From Enterobacter sp. SA187 (GTDB taxonomy: Bacteria; Pseudomonadota; Gammaproteobacteria; Enterobacterales; Enterobacteriaceae): a stretch of 64,000 bases of DNA. The translations under genes and the position numbers were made by a program. Location of the stretch: NCBI RefSeq assembly GCF_001888805.2, contig NZ_CP019113.1:558001-622000 (forward strand). The letters run 5' to 3'. Under the pieces are notes generated by a model. The model had not been told where the DNA came from and searched no databases. It saw nothing but the letters and a program-made list of their open reading frames with translations. Positions 54,172-62,804 of this stretch are shown here, in pieces. Numbering within the stretch: position 1 is the first letter of the stretch; every line of letters begins with the position of its first letter.

Positions 54172-56502
54172 ACTGGCATTCGCCACCCAGGCTTTCAGTA
54201 ACGCCACGTCATGCGGCCATTCCTGTTTCATCTCGTCGATCCATTCGCCCACGTTATTCCACCAGGCGGGCAGATCCGGCGACTGAATTTGTTGCCCCAG
54301 CTGTTGTAAACGGCGCAGGCCAATCGATCCTGCCGCGCCTTTAATTTTATGCCCTTCTTCGGTGATGCCTTTCTGATCGCGGGCGGTGAAATTGGACTCC
54401 AGCACGCTGATATAGCCCGGCATCATTTTTTCAAATACCGCCACGCCATCGGTGATCAGCTTCGGCCCCACCAGCTCCAGATACTGTTCCAGCATCGGCA
54501 GATCCAGCAGCGCTTGTGATTTACTGTCATCCACAGGGGTCACATCACTCTCCTCGTCGTCACAGGTATCCCAGAATTTTTTGATCATGGCCGTTAATGC
54601 CGGTACGGCCAGCGGTTTGCTGAGGACATCATCCATACCGGCGTTCAGGTATTCTTGTTTGTCTTTCAGCACGTTGGCGGTTAGCGCCACCAGCGGCGGC
54701 AGATCTTCAGCCGCATAGCGGCTGGTGAGCTGGCGGGAAATATCCAGCCCGGTCATATCCGGCAGCTGAATATCCAGCAGCAGCAAGTCGTATTCGCCGG
54801 GGGTAAACATCTCCAGCGCCGCCTTGCCGGTCATCGCCACATCCACGCTGCAACCCAGTTTTTCCAGCACCGAACGGGCGACAATCACGTTCAGCTCAAT
54901 GTCTTCCACCAGCAGGACGTGAAGGGCCGGCAGCGGCATTTCATCTTCTTCGAACGCATCGTCTACTTCTTCCGCAACAGCAGGGGCGCGCACCGACAGC
55001 GAGAAGACCGAACCTTTGCCCGCCACGCTGGACACCGTGATATCGCCGCCCATGCTCTTCGCCAGACGGCGCGATACCGCCAGACCAATGCCCGTCCCCG
55101 TCGCGGGTTTACCGCCGTGGCTGTCTTTCACCTGATAATACATGGCGAAGATCTTATCCTGTTCGGTCTGCGGAATACCGATACCGGAATCTTCCACCTC
55201 AAAGCGCAGCATCTCCTGCGGAGCGTCATAGCGCACCCGCACCACCACCTGCCCGTGCAGGGTGAATTTGACGGCGTTACTGATGAGGTTCCACAGGATC
55301 TGCCGCAGACGCGTGCCGTCGGTAACAACCTTATGCGGCAACGGCAACGCAGGCTCCATTACGAAGCGCAGCCCTTTCTGCTGCGCCTGTAGCCCGGAGA
55401 GGTTTTCCAGATCGGCAAGGAAGCTGGTGAAGTCCACCGGCTGGTTATCCAGCTGGACTTTATGCCGCTCCATTTTATCCATGTCGATAATATCGTTGAA
55501 AATATTCCCGAGGGTCACCGCCGAAACATGGATGGTTTTCAGGTATTTTTCCTGTTCGGCGGTCAGCTCCGTATCCAGCAGGATACGGCTCAGACCGACG
55601 ATACCGTTAAGCGGCGTACGCAGTTCATGGCTGATGGTAGAGATAAAGGTAGTCTTGTCGCGGCTGGCGCGCTCCAGCGCGTCCTGATAGCGCTTACGTT
55701 CGGTTATGTCACGCCCGAAGCCCATCAGCCCGTGGCGTTTACCCACGCGGTCGTAATAGGGTACTTTACGGATCTCAAAACAGGCTTTACGTCCGTCCGG
55801 GTAATCCAGCCACTGTTCATACGTGAGCGACACGTTATGGCGGAAAACTTTCTCGTCGGTTTCCAGCACTTTCTCGGCAGCTTCCGGGGAATAGACGTCC
55901 TGCGGCTTCAGATTCACCAGCTGTTTTTCGCTTTTGCCGGTCAGCAGCTCCATCGCCCGGTTACAGCCGGAAAACTCTTTATCTTCATTGCGATAGAAAA
56001 CCAGATCCGGGGAAGCATCGAGGAACGAGCGCAGGAAAGAAGACTGTTGCTCCAGCTGGATCTGCGTCTGTTCGCGCTCCTGCATTTCGATTTTTAGCTG
56101 CTCGAAAGTGGCCTGGCGCTCCGCTTCCGCTTTCACACGGTCGCTGATCTCCTGATTCAGCTGGGAGATGTTATCCCGCAGCTGTACGTTGAGCTTGAGA
56201 TCGCGGTCGCGCATCTCTTCAAGCTTATCCACCAGCCGCGAGAGCCGCTGCCGCGATTCTTCCAGTTGTTCAACCACCACCGACAGAAAGTAGACCGCCC
56301 AGGGGGTAATGAGCAGACCAAAGAAGATAGAGCGTATAACATCAATGCTTTCAACGCGGCCATGCAACACCATGGTGACCGCCATCTGCACGACAATCGC
56401 CAGTACCACCAGCGCCAGCGCCAGCAGTATGGAAAAGCGCACCAGGCCGAGCTTCATCATCAGATCGACATAGTATTGCGCCAGTACTCGGATTTGCTTC
56501 AT
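54163..56502 (-). CDS. arcB: ArcB, tripartite aerobic respiration-control sensor kinase
   Basis: A 779-residue hybrid kinase (E. coli 778). Two membrane helices (about 23-48 and 58-77), a coiled coil, a PAS domain with redox cysteines Cys180 (FSGCNRAM) and Cys241 (GRKACFEI), a HisKA with His292 (ISHELRTPLNG), an HATPase, a receiver (LLLDIQLPDMTG, Asp577) and an Hpt domain (EGHKIKGAAGS, His718). It signals quinone redox state to ArcA. The ATG at 56502 gives MKQIRVLAQYY; upstream in-frame codons are not conserved. Confidence 0.97.
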   Translation of the reverse strand: MKQIRVLAQYYVDLMMKLGLVRFSILLALALVVLAIVVQMAVTMVLHGRVESIDVIRSIFFGLLITPWAVYFLSVVVEQLEESRQRLSRLVDKLEEMRDRDLKLNVQLRDNISQLNQEISDRVKAEAERQATFEQLKIEMQEREQTQIQLEQQSSFLRSFLDASPDLVFYRNEDKEFSGCNRAMELLTGKSEKQLVNLKPQDVYSPEAAEKVLETDEKVFRHNVSLTYEQWLDYPDGRKACFEIRKVPYYDRVGKRHGLMGFGRDITERKRYQDALERASRDKTTFISTISHELRTPLNGIVGLSRILLDTELTAEQEKYLKTIHVSAVTLGNIFNDIIDMDKMERHKVQLDNQPVDFTSFLADLENLSGLQAQQKGLRFVMEPALPLPHKVVTDGTRLRQILWNLISNAVKFTLHGQVVVRVRYDAPQEMLRFEVEDSGIGIPQTEQDKIFAMYYQVKDSHGGKPATGTGIGLAVSRRLAKSMGGDITVSSVAGKGSVFSLSVRAPAVAEEVDDAFEEDEMPLPALHVLLVEDIELNVIVARSVLEKLGCSVDVAMTGKAALEMFTPGEYDLLLLDIQLPDMTGLDISRQLTSRYAAEDLPPLVALTANVLKDKQEYLNAGMDDVLSKPLAVPALTAMIKKFWDTCDDEESDVTPVDDSKSQALLDLPMLEQYLELVGPKLITDGVAVFEKMMPGYISVLESNFTARDQKGITEEGHKIKGAAGSIGLRRLQQLGQQIQSPDLPAWWNNVGEWIDEMKQEWPHDVALLKAWVANASKK

Positions 56503-56608
56503 AGGGGATCCCTTCGCGACAACCTGGCACAATAATACTCAATTCTGAGCAAGGCGTTGACGCTTGTGTGAAAAAGTGCGAATTATTCCCCGCTCAGGAA
56601 GGAAACGT

Positions 56609-57538
56609 TCAGACGCATGGCTGCACCCAGCCGCGGCCCAGCGCCGATCCCTGCGCCCCGTGGCTGTTAAGGTAGCGGTCCAGTTCCACCATACCGGTCC
56701 AGCGATTTTCGCACCACAGCGGGGCGAGCAGCGTCGGGCGACGCGCGCTGGCGGAAATACGGTGGTAAATCACCTCAGGAGACGTATGGCGGATCATCTC
56801 CCCGGCGGTGACGGTGTAGTCTTCCAGCGCAATGCCGTGCAGACGCCCCGCTTCCCAGGCCTTCGCCATGGTGCTGCCGGTGACAATATGCAGCGGGTGC
56901 AGTTTGATCCCGTCCACGCCCGTCTCCACCACCCGGTGCAGCGTGTCCAGACACGCGGCCTGCCCTTCTCCCGGCAGACCGACAATCAAATGGCTGCACA
57001 CTTTCAGACCCCGTTCGCGTGCCCGGCGGGTGGTGTGCTGGTAGCAGGCAAAATCGTGGCCGCGGTTAATGCGGTGCAGGGTTTTATCCTGAGCCGTTTG
57101 CAGCCCAAGCTCCAGCCACACTTCATAGCCCGCGTCATGGTATTCGCTGAGCAGATCCAGCACCGCATCCGGCACGCAGTCCGGGCGGGTGCCGACGCAT
57201 AAACCGACGATGCTGGCCTGGCTTACCGCCTGCTGATACATGGCGCGCAGCACCTGCACTTCCGCCCAGGTACTGGTGTAGGCCTGAAAATAGGCGAGAT
57301 ATCGTCTGGCGCGGTTGACCAGCGTGGCCTGATAAGCCAGCTGCTCCGCAATGGAGTGGTTCTGCTGGGTTTCGTCAGCGAAAGAAGCCACGTAACAGAA
57401 AGTGCAGCCGCCCCGTCCGATAGTGCCATCACGATTGGGACAACTGAAACCGCCATGCAGCGTCAGTTTATGGACCTTCTGCCCGTAACGACGGGCGAGA
57501 TCGCCACCAAACATATTGACTAATTTCTGTAACTGCAT
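56609..57538 (-). CDS. yhcC: YhcC, radical SAM protein
   Basis: A 309-residue radical SAM enzyme. The cluster ligands are in CPNRDGTIGRGGCTFC (Cys-x10-Cys-x2-Cys-like, spaced unlike the canonical CxxxCxxC), with a SAM-binding LGLQTAQDKTLHRINRG region and a C-terminal extension. It belongs to the TIGR01212/Elp3-like group; a tRNA-related role is possible but unproven. It is transcribed away from gltB; the 106-bp gap to arcB shows nothing notable. Confidence 0.93.
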   Translation of the reverse strand: MQLQKLVNMFGGDLARRYGQKVHKLTLHGGFSCPNRDGTIGRGGCTFCYVASFADETQQNHSIAEQLAYQATLVNRARRYLAYFQAYTSTWAEVQVLRAMYQQAVSQASIVGLCVGTRPDCVPDAVLDLLSEYHDAGYEVWLELGLQTAQDKTLHRINRGHDFACYQHTTRRARERGLKVCSHLIVGLPGEGQAACLDTLHRVVETGVDGIKLHPLHIVTGSTMAKAWEAGRLHGIALEDYTVTAGEMIRHTSPEVIYHRISASARRPTLLAPLWCENRWTGMVELDRYLNSHGAQGSALGRGWVQPCV

Positions 57539-57919
57539 AAATTGATAGACCGGCCTGATGAAAGGGCCAAGCCTGCCATTTTTAGTCTTTGTCGGCGATG
57601 ACCTGGATCAATCGCCATAGAGGACGCACATCTATTGCATAAACACGCACAATTACCGAGATTTCATTCACTGCTTCGCTGATTACTTTTACTTATGTCG
57701 GCGGGATATTTTTCAAAAAGAATTCCTTCGGCGCAAAACAGTGGCATTAAGCGGGTTAGGAAGAAAAGCCAGTGTAATATTCTGTTTGCAAAACAGAACG
57801 CAGGACAGCGCGGTAATAACAGCGCTTTCTTATAGTGAGAGGGATCACACTCCATTAACGGCCGCCAGGCCTGACATAGTGGCAAAAAGAGCATTAAAAA
57901 ACATTAAAAACAACTAGTT

Positions 57920-57948
57920 AACCAACCTTTAGCACATTTTTGTATAAA
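57920..57948 (+). promoter_or_regulatory. Candidate gltB promoter
   Basis: TATAAA at 57943-57948 is a fair -10. The -35 position (57920-57925) reads AACCAA and is not convincing. The AT-rich flank upstream could hold Lrp sites. If used, the leader would be about 380 nt and would include the ERIC element. Confidence 0.35.
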
Positions 57949-58032
57949 TAAGATTGCCATTTGACCTGTGTGCCGATTCCCGATAACTTGAGGATCCGCT
58001 GGAAGCTTTCTGGGTGAGCAGTCTGCTCATCA

Positions 58033-58163
58033 TATTTATGCACAAAATCATTCGGGCTGCATCAAGGCGGCAACTGAGTGAATCACAGGAGCATAGTCCA
58101 CTATGTGACTGGGATGAACGAAGGCAGCCAACGATGAGGCGGTCCGAAGGATGAAGTGATATG
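58033..58163. repeat. ERIC (IRU) element upstream of gltB
   Basis: About 130 bp match the enterobacterial repetitive intergenic consensus. The core is GTGAATC..CAGGAGCATAG, then a central palindrome CATAG-TCCA-CTATG, then TGTGACTGGGATGAACG and GCAGCCAACG. Ends are partly inverted (ATCATTCGGGC and CCGAAGGATGA). Boundaries are approximate. Confidence 0.8.
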
Positions 58164-58230
58164 CAGTAATTGAGATTCCCTCTTAAAGCAAGTCCTCAAC
58201 ACTTGTGTACCGATGCGAAAAGGAAAAAAA

Positions 58231-58273
58231 AGAGGGCGACACCCGAGGCCTTAAAGCCCCGTCGCCATGCTCT
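58231..58273 (+). promoter_or_regulatory. Stable hairpin in the gltB leader
   Basis: GGGCGAC (58234-58240) pairs with GTCGCC (58261-58266); AGAG and CTCT extend the stem with a one-base bulge region. It is followed by UUUCUG, so it resembles a weak terminator, 62 bp before the gltB ATG. Confidence 0.45.
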
Positions 58274-58334
58274 TTCTGCGCCTGTGCGCGTCGGTTAAGA
58301 CGGACTCCCGTAGAGCCTGGGGAGGTTCACTGAT

Positions 58335-61300
58335 ATGTTGTACGATAAATCCCTTGAGAGGGATAACTGTGGTTTCGGCCTGATCGCCCACATAGAAGGC
58401 GAACCTAGCCACAAGGTAGTGCGTACCGCTATTCACGCACTGGCCCGAATGCAGCACCGTGGCGCGATCCTTGCCGATGGTAAAACCGGCGATGGCTGCG
58501 GTTTACTGTTGCAAAAACCCGACCGTTTCTTCCGCATCGTTGCCGAAGAGCGCGGCTGGCGGCTGGCCAAAAACTACGCCGTTGGCATGCTGTTCCTGAA
58601 TCAGGATCCTGAAAAAGCTGCCGCCTCGCGCCGTATTGTAGAAGAAGAGCTGCAACAGGAAACCCTGTCGATTGTTGGCTGGCGCGACGTGCCCACCAAT
58701 GAAGGGGTGCTCGGTGAAATCGCCCTCTCCTCGCTGCCACGTATTGAGCAGATCTTTGTCAACGCCCCTGCGGGCTGGCGTCCACGCGATATGGAGCGCC
58801 GCCTGTTTATCGCGCGCCGCCGCATTGAAAAGCGTCTGGTGGAAGATAAAGATTTCTACGTTTGTAGCCTGTCGAACCTGGTCAACATTTATAAAGGTCT
58901 GTGTATGCCGGCGGATCTGCCGCGCTTTTACCTGGACCTGGCGGACCTGCGCCTGGAATCAGCCATTTGCCTGTTCCACCAGCGCTTCTCCACCAACACC
59001 GTGCCGCGCTGGCCGCTGGCGCAGCCGTTCCGCTATCTGGCGCACAACGGTGAAATCAATACCATCACCGGTAACCGTCAGTGGGCGCGCGCGCGTACTT
59101 ATAAGTTCCAGACGCCGCTGATCCCGGATCTGCACGATGCCGCGCCTTTCGTCAACGAAACCGGCTCTGATTCCAGCTCCATGGATAACATGCTGGAGCT
59201 GCTGCTTGCCGGTGGTATGGACATCGTGCGCGCCATGCGTCTGCTCGTGCCGCCAGCCTGGCAGAACAACCCGGACATGGATCCGGAGCTGCGCGCGTTC
59301 TTCGACTTTAACTCCATGCATATGGAGCCGTGGGATGGCCCGGCGGGCATTGTGATGTCCGACGGTCGTTTCGCCGCCTGTAACCTCGACCGTAACGGTC
59401 TGCGCCCGGCGCGCTACGTTATCACCAAAGATAAGCTGATCACCTGCGCCTCTGAAGTGGGCATCTGGGATTATCAGCCGGACGAGGTGGTGGAAAAAGG
59501 CCGCGTGGGGCCGGGCGAGCTGATGGTGATCGACACCCGCGGCGGCCGTATTCTGCACTCTGCGGAAACCGATGACGATCTGAAAAGCCGTCACCCCTAC
59601 AAAGAGTGGATGGAGAAAAACGTCCGCCGTCTGGTGCCCTTTGAAGATCTGCCTGACGAAGAAGTCGGCAGCCGCGAAATGGGCGACGATCTGCTGGGCA
59701 GCTACCAGAAACAGTTTAACTACAGCGCGGAAGAGCTGGATTCCATCATCCGCGTGCTGGGTGAAAACGGCCAGGAAGCGGTCGGTTCAATGGGTGACGA
59801 TACCCCCTTTGCCGTACTCTCCAGCCAGCCGCGCATCATTTACGATTACTTCCGCCAGCAGTTTGCGCAGGTGACCAACCCGCCAATCGATCCGCTGCGT
59901 GAAGCGCACGTGATGTCGCTGGCCACCAGCATTGGCCGCGAGATGAATGTCTTCTGTGAAGCAGAAGGCCAGGCGCACCGCCTGAGTTTCAAATCGCCGA
60001 TCCTGCTGTACTCCGATTTCAAACAGCTCACCACCATGACGGAGCATCACTATCGCGCCGACACACTGGACATCACCTTTGACGTGAATGAAAGCACGCT
60101 TGAAGAGGTCGTCAAAGCGCTGTGTGATAAAGCCGAAGCCATGGTGCGCGACGGCACGGTGCTGCTGGTGCTCTCGGATCGCAACATCGCCAAAGATCGT
60201 CTGCCGGTACCGGCGCCGATGGCAGTGGGCGCGATCCAGACTCGCCTGGTGGAAAAAAATCTGCGCTGCGACGCCAACATCATTGTTGAAACCGCAAGCG
60301 CGCGCGACCCGCACCACTTCGCCGTACTGCTGGGCTTTGGCGCCACCGCTATCTATCCGTATCTCGCCTATGAAACCCTGGCGAAACTGATCGATACCCG
60401 CGCCATTGAGAAAAGCTACCGTACCGTGATGCTGAACTACCGTAACGGCATCAACAAAGGTCTGTACAAGATCATGTCCAAAATGGGCATCTCGACCATC
60501 GCCTCTTACCGCTGCTCGAAGCTGTTCGAAGCGGTCGGTCTGCATGACGATGTGGCGAACCTCTGCTTCCAGGGCGTGATCAGTCGTATCGGCGGCGCAA
60601 GCTTCAGCGACTTCCAGCAGGATCTGCTGAACCTGTCGAAGCGTGCCTGGCTGGCGCGTAAACCGCTGGATGCGGGCGGCCTGCTGAAATATGTGCACGG
60701 CGGTGAATACCACGCCTATAACCCGGACGTGGTGCGCACGCTGCAACAGGCGGTGCAAACCGGCGAGTACAGCGACTATCAGCAGTATGCGAAACTGGTT
60801 AACGAACGCCCGGCGGCGACGCTGCGCGATCTGCTGGCTATCAATCCGCCTGCCGACGCCGTCAGCATTGACGACGTGGAACCGGCGCAGGAACTGTTCA
60901 AACGCTTCGATACGGCAGCCATGTCCATCGGCGCGTTAAGCCCGGAAGCGCACGAGGCGCTGGCGGAAGCGATGAACAGCATCGGCGGCAATTCCAACTC
61001 CGGCGAAGGCGGTGAAGATCCGGCGCGCTACGGCACCAATAAAGTGTCGCGCATCAAACAGGTGGCTTCGGGACGCTTTGGCGTTACCCCGGCCTACCTG
61101 GTGAATGCGGATGTGATCCAGATTAAAGTGGCCCAGGGCGCGAAGCCTGGCGAAGGCGGTCAGTTACCGGGTGATAAAGTCACGCCGTACATCGCCAAAC
61201 TGCGCTACTCCGTGCCTGGCGTAACGCTGATTTCGCCGCCGCCGCACCACGATATTTACTCCATTGAGGATCTGGCGCAGCTGATTTTTGACTTAAAACA

Positions 61301-62795
61301 GGTCAACCCGAAAGCGATGATTTCCGTGAAGCTGGTGTCTGAGCCGGGCGTGGGCACTATCGCCACCGGCGTGGCTAAAGCCTATGCGGATCTGATCACC
61401 ATCGCCGGCTACGATGGCGGCACCGGCGCAAGCCCGCTCTCCTCCGTGAAATATGCGGGCTGTCCGTGGGAGCTGGGGCTGGTGGAAACCCAGCAGGCGC
61501 TGGTTGCCAACGGCTTACGCCATAAGATCCGCCTGCAGGTGGACGGCGGCCTGAAAACCGGCGTCGATATTATTAAAGCTGCCATTCTCGGCGCGGAAAG
61601 CTTCGGCTTTGGCACCGGCCCGATGGTCGCGCTCGGCTGTAAATACCTGCGTATTTGCCACCTGAACAACTGCGCTACCGGCGTGGCAACCCAGGATGAC
61701 AAACTGCGTAAAAACCATTACCACGGTCTGCCGTTCAAAGTGACCAACTACTTTGAATTTATCGCCCGTGAAACCCGCGAGCTGATGGCGCAACTGGGCG
61801 TGAAACGTCTGGTGGATCTGATTGGCCGCACCGATCTGCTGATCGCGCTGGAAGGTTATACCGCTAAGCAGCAAAAGCTGGATCTGAGCAAACTGCTGGA
61901 AACCGCCGAGCCGCATCCTGGTAAAGCGCTGTACTGCACCGAGCACAACCCGCCGTTTGATAACGGCGTGCTGAACGCCCAGTTGCTGTCACAGGCAAAA
62001 CCTTATGTGGATGAAGGCCAGAGCAAAACCTTCTGGTTCGATATTCGCAACACCGACCGCTCCGTTGGCGCGTCGCTGTCCGGTTATATCGCCCAGAAGC
62101 ATGGCGATCAGGGACTGGCAGCCGATCCGATCAAAGCGCACTTCAGCGGTACCGCAGGCCAGAGCTTTGGCGTGTGGAACGCCGGCGGCGTGGAGCTGTA
62201 TCTGACCGGCGATGCTAACGATTACGTGGGCAAAGGCATGGCGGGCGGTCTGCTGGCGGTACGTCCGCCGGTGGGTTCAGCTTTCCTCAGCCATAAGGCG
62301 AGCATTATCGGTAACACCTGTCTGTATGGCGCAACCGGCGGTCGCCTGTATGCCGCAGGCCGCGCGGGTGAACGTTTTGCTGTGCGTAACTCCGGTGCCA
62401 TCACCGTGGTGGAAGGCATTGGCGATAACGGTTGTGAATATATGACCGGCGGTATTGTCTGCATTCTGGGTAAAACGGGCGTTAACTTCGGTGCCGGTAT
62501 GACGGGCGGCTTCGCTTACGTACTGGATGAAGACGGCGAATTCCGTAAGCGTGTAAACCCGGAGCTGGTGGAAGTGCTGAGCGTCGATGATCTTGCCATC
62601 CATGAAGAGCATCTGCGCGGTTTGATCACCGAGCACGTGCAGCACACGGGCTCCTCACGCGGCGAAGAGATCCTGGCGAACTGGCCAGCATTCTCCACCA
62701 GATTCGCGCTGGTTAAACCGAAGTCCAGCGATGTTAAAGCACTGTTGGGTCACCGTAGTCGTTCCGCAGCTGAGCTGCGGGTGCAGGCGCAGTAA
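58335..62795 (+). CDS. gltB: Glutamate synthase (NADPH) large subunit
   Basis: A 1486-residue enzyme. An 11-residue propeptide (MLYDKSLERDN) precedes the catalytic Cys12 of the Ntn glutaminase domain (to about residue 430). The central domain, the FMN-binding synthase barrel (about 830-1200, with VDGGLKTGVDIIKAAILGAE) and 3Fe-4S cysteines in CKYLRICHLNNC follow, then the C-terminal GXGXG beta-helix. It makes two glutamates from glutamine and 2-oxoglutarate with GltD. GGGGAGG lies 10 nt before the ATG. Confidence 0.98.
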   Translation: MLYDKSLERDNCGFGLIAHIEGEPSHKVVRTAIHALARMQHRGAILADGKTGDGCGLLLQKPDRFFRIVAEERGWRLAKNYAVGMLFLNQDPEKAAASRRIVEEELQQETLSIVGWRDVPTNEGVLGEIALSSLPRIEQIFVNAPAGWRPRDMERRLFIARRRIEKRLVEDKDFYVCSLSNLVNIYKGLCMPADLPRFYLDLADLRLESAICLFHQRFSTNTVPRWPLAQPFRYLAHNGEINTITGNRQWARARTYKFQTPLIPDLHDAAPFVNETGSDSSSMDNMLELLLAGGMDIVRAMRLLVPPAWQNNPDMDPELRAFFDFNSMHMEPWDGPAGIVMSDGRFAACNLDRNGLRPARYVITKDKLITCASEVGIWDYQPDEVVEKGRVGPGELMVIDTRGGRILHSAETDDDLKSRHPYKEWMEKNVRRLVPFEDLPDEEVGSREMGDDLLGSYQKQFNYSAEELDSIIRVLGENGQEAVGSMGDDTPFAVLSSQPRIIYDYFRQQFAQVTNPPIDPLREAHVMSLATSIGREMNVFCEAEGQAHRLSFKSPILLYSDFKQLTTMTEHHYRADTLDITFDVNESTLEEVVKALCDKAEAMVRDGTVLLVLSDRNIAKDRLPVPAPMAVGAIQTRLVEKNLRCDANIIVETASARDPHHFAVLLGFGATAIYPYLAYETLAKLIDTRAIEKSYRTVMLNYRNGINKGLYKIMSKMGISTIASYRCSKLFEAVGLHDDVANLCFQGVISRIGGASFSDFQQDLLNLSKRAWLARKPLDAGGLLKYVHGGEYHAYNPDVVRTLQQAVQTGEYSDYQQYAKLVNERPAATLRDLLAINPPADAVSIDDVEPAQELFKRFDTAAMSIGALSPEAHEALAEAMNSIGGNSNSGEGGEDPARYGTNKVSRIKQVASGRFGVTPAYLVNADVIQIKVAQGAKPGEGGQLPGDKVTPYIAKLRYSVPGVTLISPPPHHDIYSIEDLAQLIFDLKQVNPKAMISVKLVSEPGVGTIATGVAKAYADLITIAGYDGGTGASPLSSVKYAGCPWELGLVETQQALVANGLRHKIRLQVDGGLKTGVDIIKAAILGAESFGFGTGPMVALGCKYLRICHLNNCATGVATQDDKLRKNHYHGLPFKVTNYFEFIARETRELMAQLGVKRLVDLIGRTDLLIALEGYTAKQQKLDLSKLLETAEPHPGKALYCTEHNPPFDNGVLNAQLLSQAKPYVDEGQSKTFWFDIRNTDRSVGASLSGYIAQKHGDQGLAADPIKAHFSGTAGQSFGVWNAGGVELYLTGDANDYVGKGMAGGLLAVRPPVGSAFLSHKASIIGNTCLYGATGGRLYAAGRAGERFAVRNSGAITVVEGIGDNGCEYMTGGIVCILGKTGVNFGAGMTGGFAYVLDEDGEFRKRVNPELVEVLSVDDLAIHEEHLRGLITEHVQHTGSSRGEEILANWPAFSTRFALVKPKSSDVKALLGHRSRSAAELRVQAQ

Positions 62796-62804
62796 GGGGA
62801 AGCA

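Larger units (their letters stand above)
57539..58334. other. Long regulatory gap between yhcC and gltB
   Basis: This 796-bp region has no gene I can support. It is AT-rich from about 57600 to 57960. It holds a weak gltB -10 (TATAAA at 57943-57948) with no good -35, fitting an activator-dependent promoter (Lrp activates gltBDF in E. coli). Downstream come an ERIC element and a leader hairpin. A 76-codon minus-strand frame at 57664-57894 resembles nothing I know. Confidence 0.6.

Noticed and set aside
57664..57894. 76-codon minus-strand open frame upstream of gltB
   Set aside because: No recognisable motif, no clear Shine-Dalgarno, AT-rich regulatory gap; not enough to call a gene.
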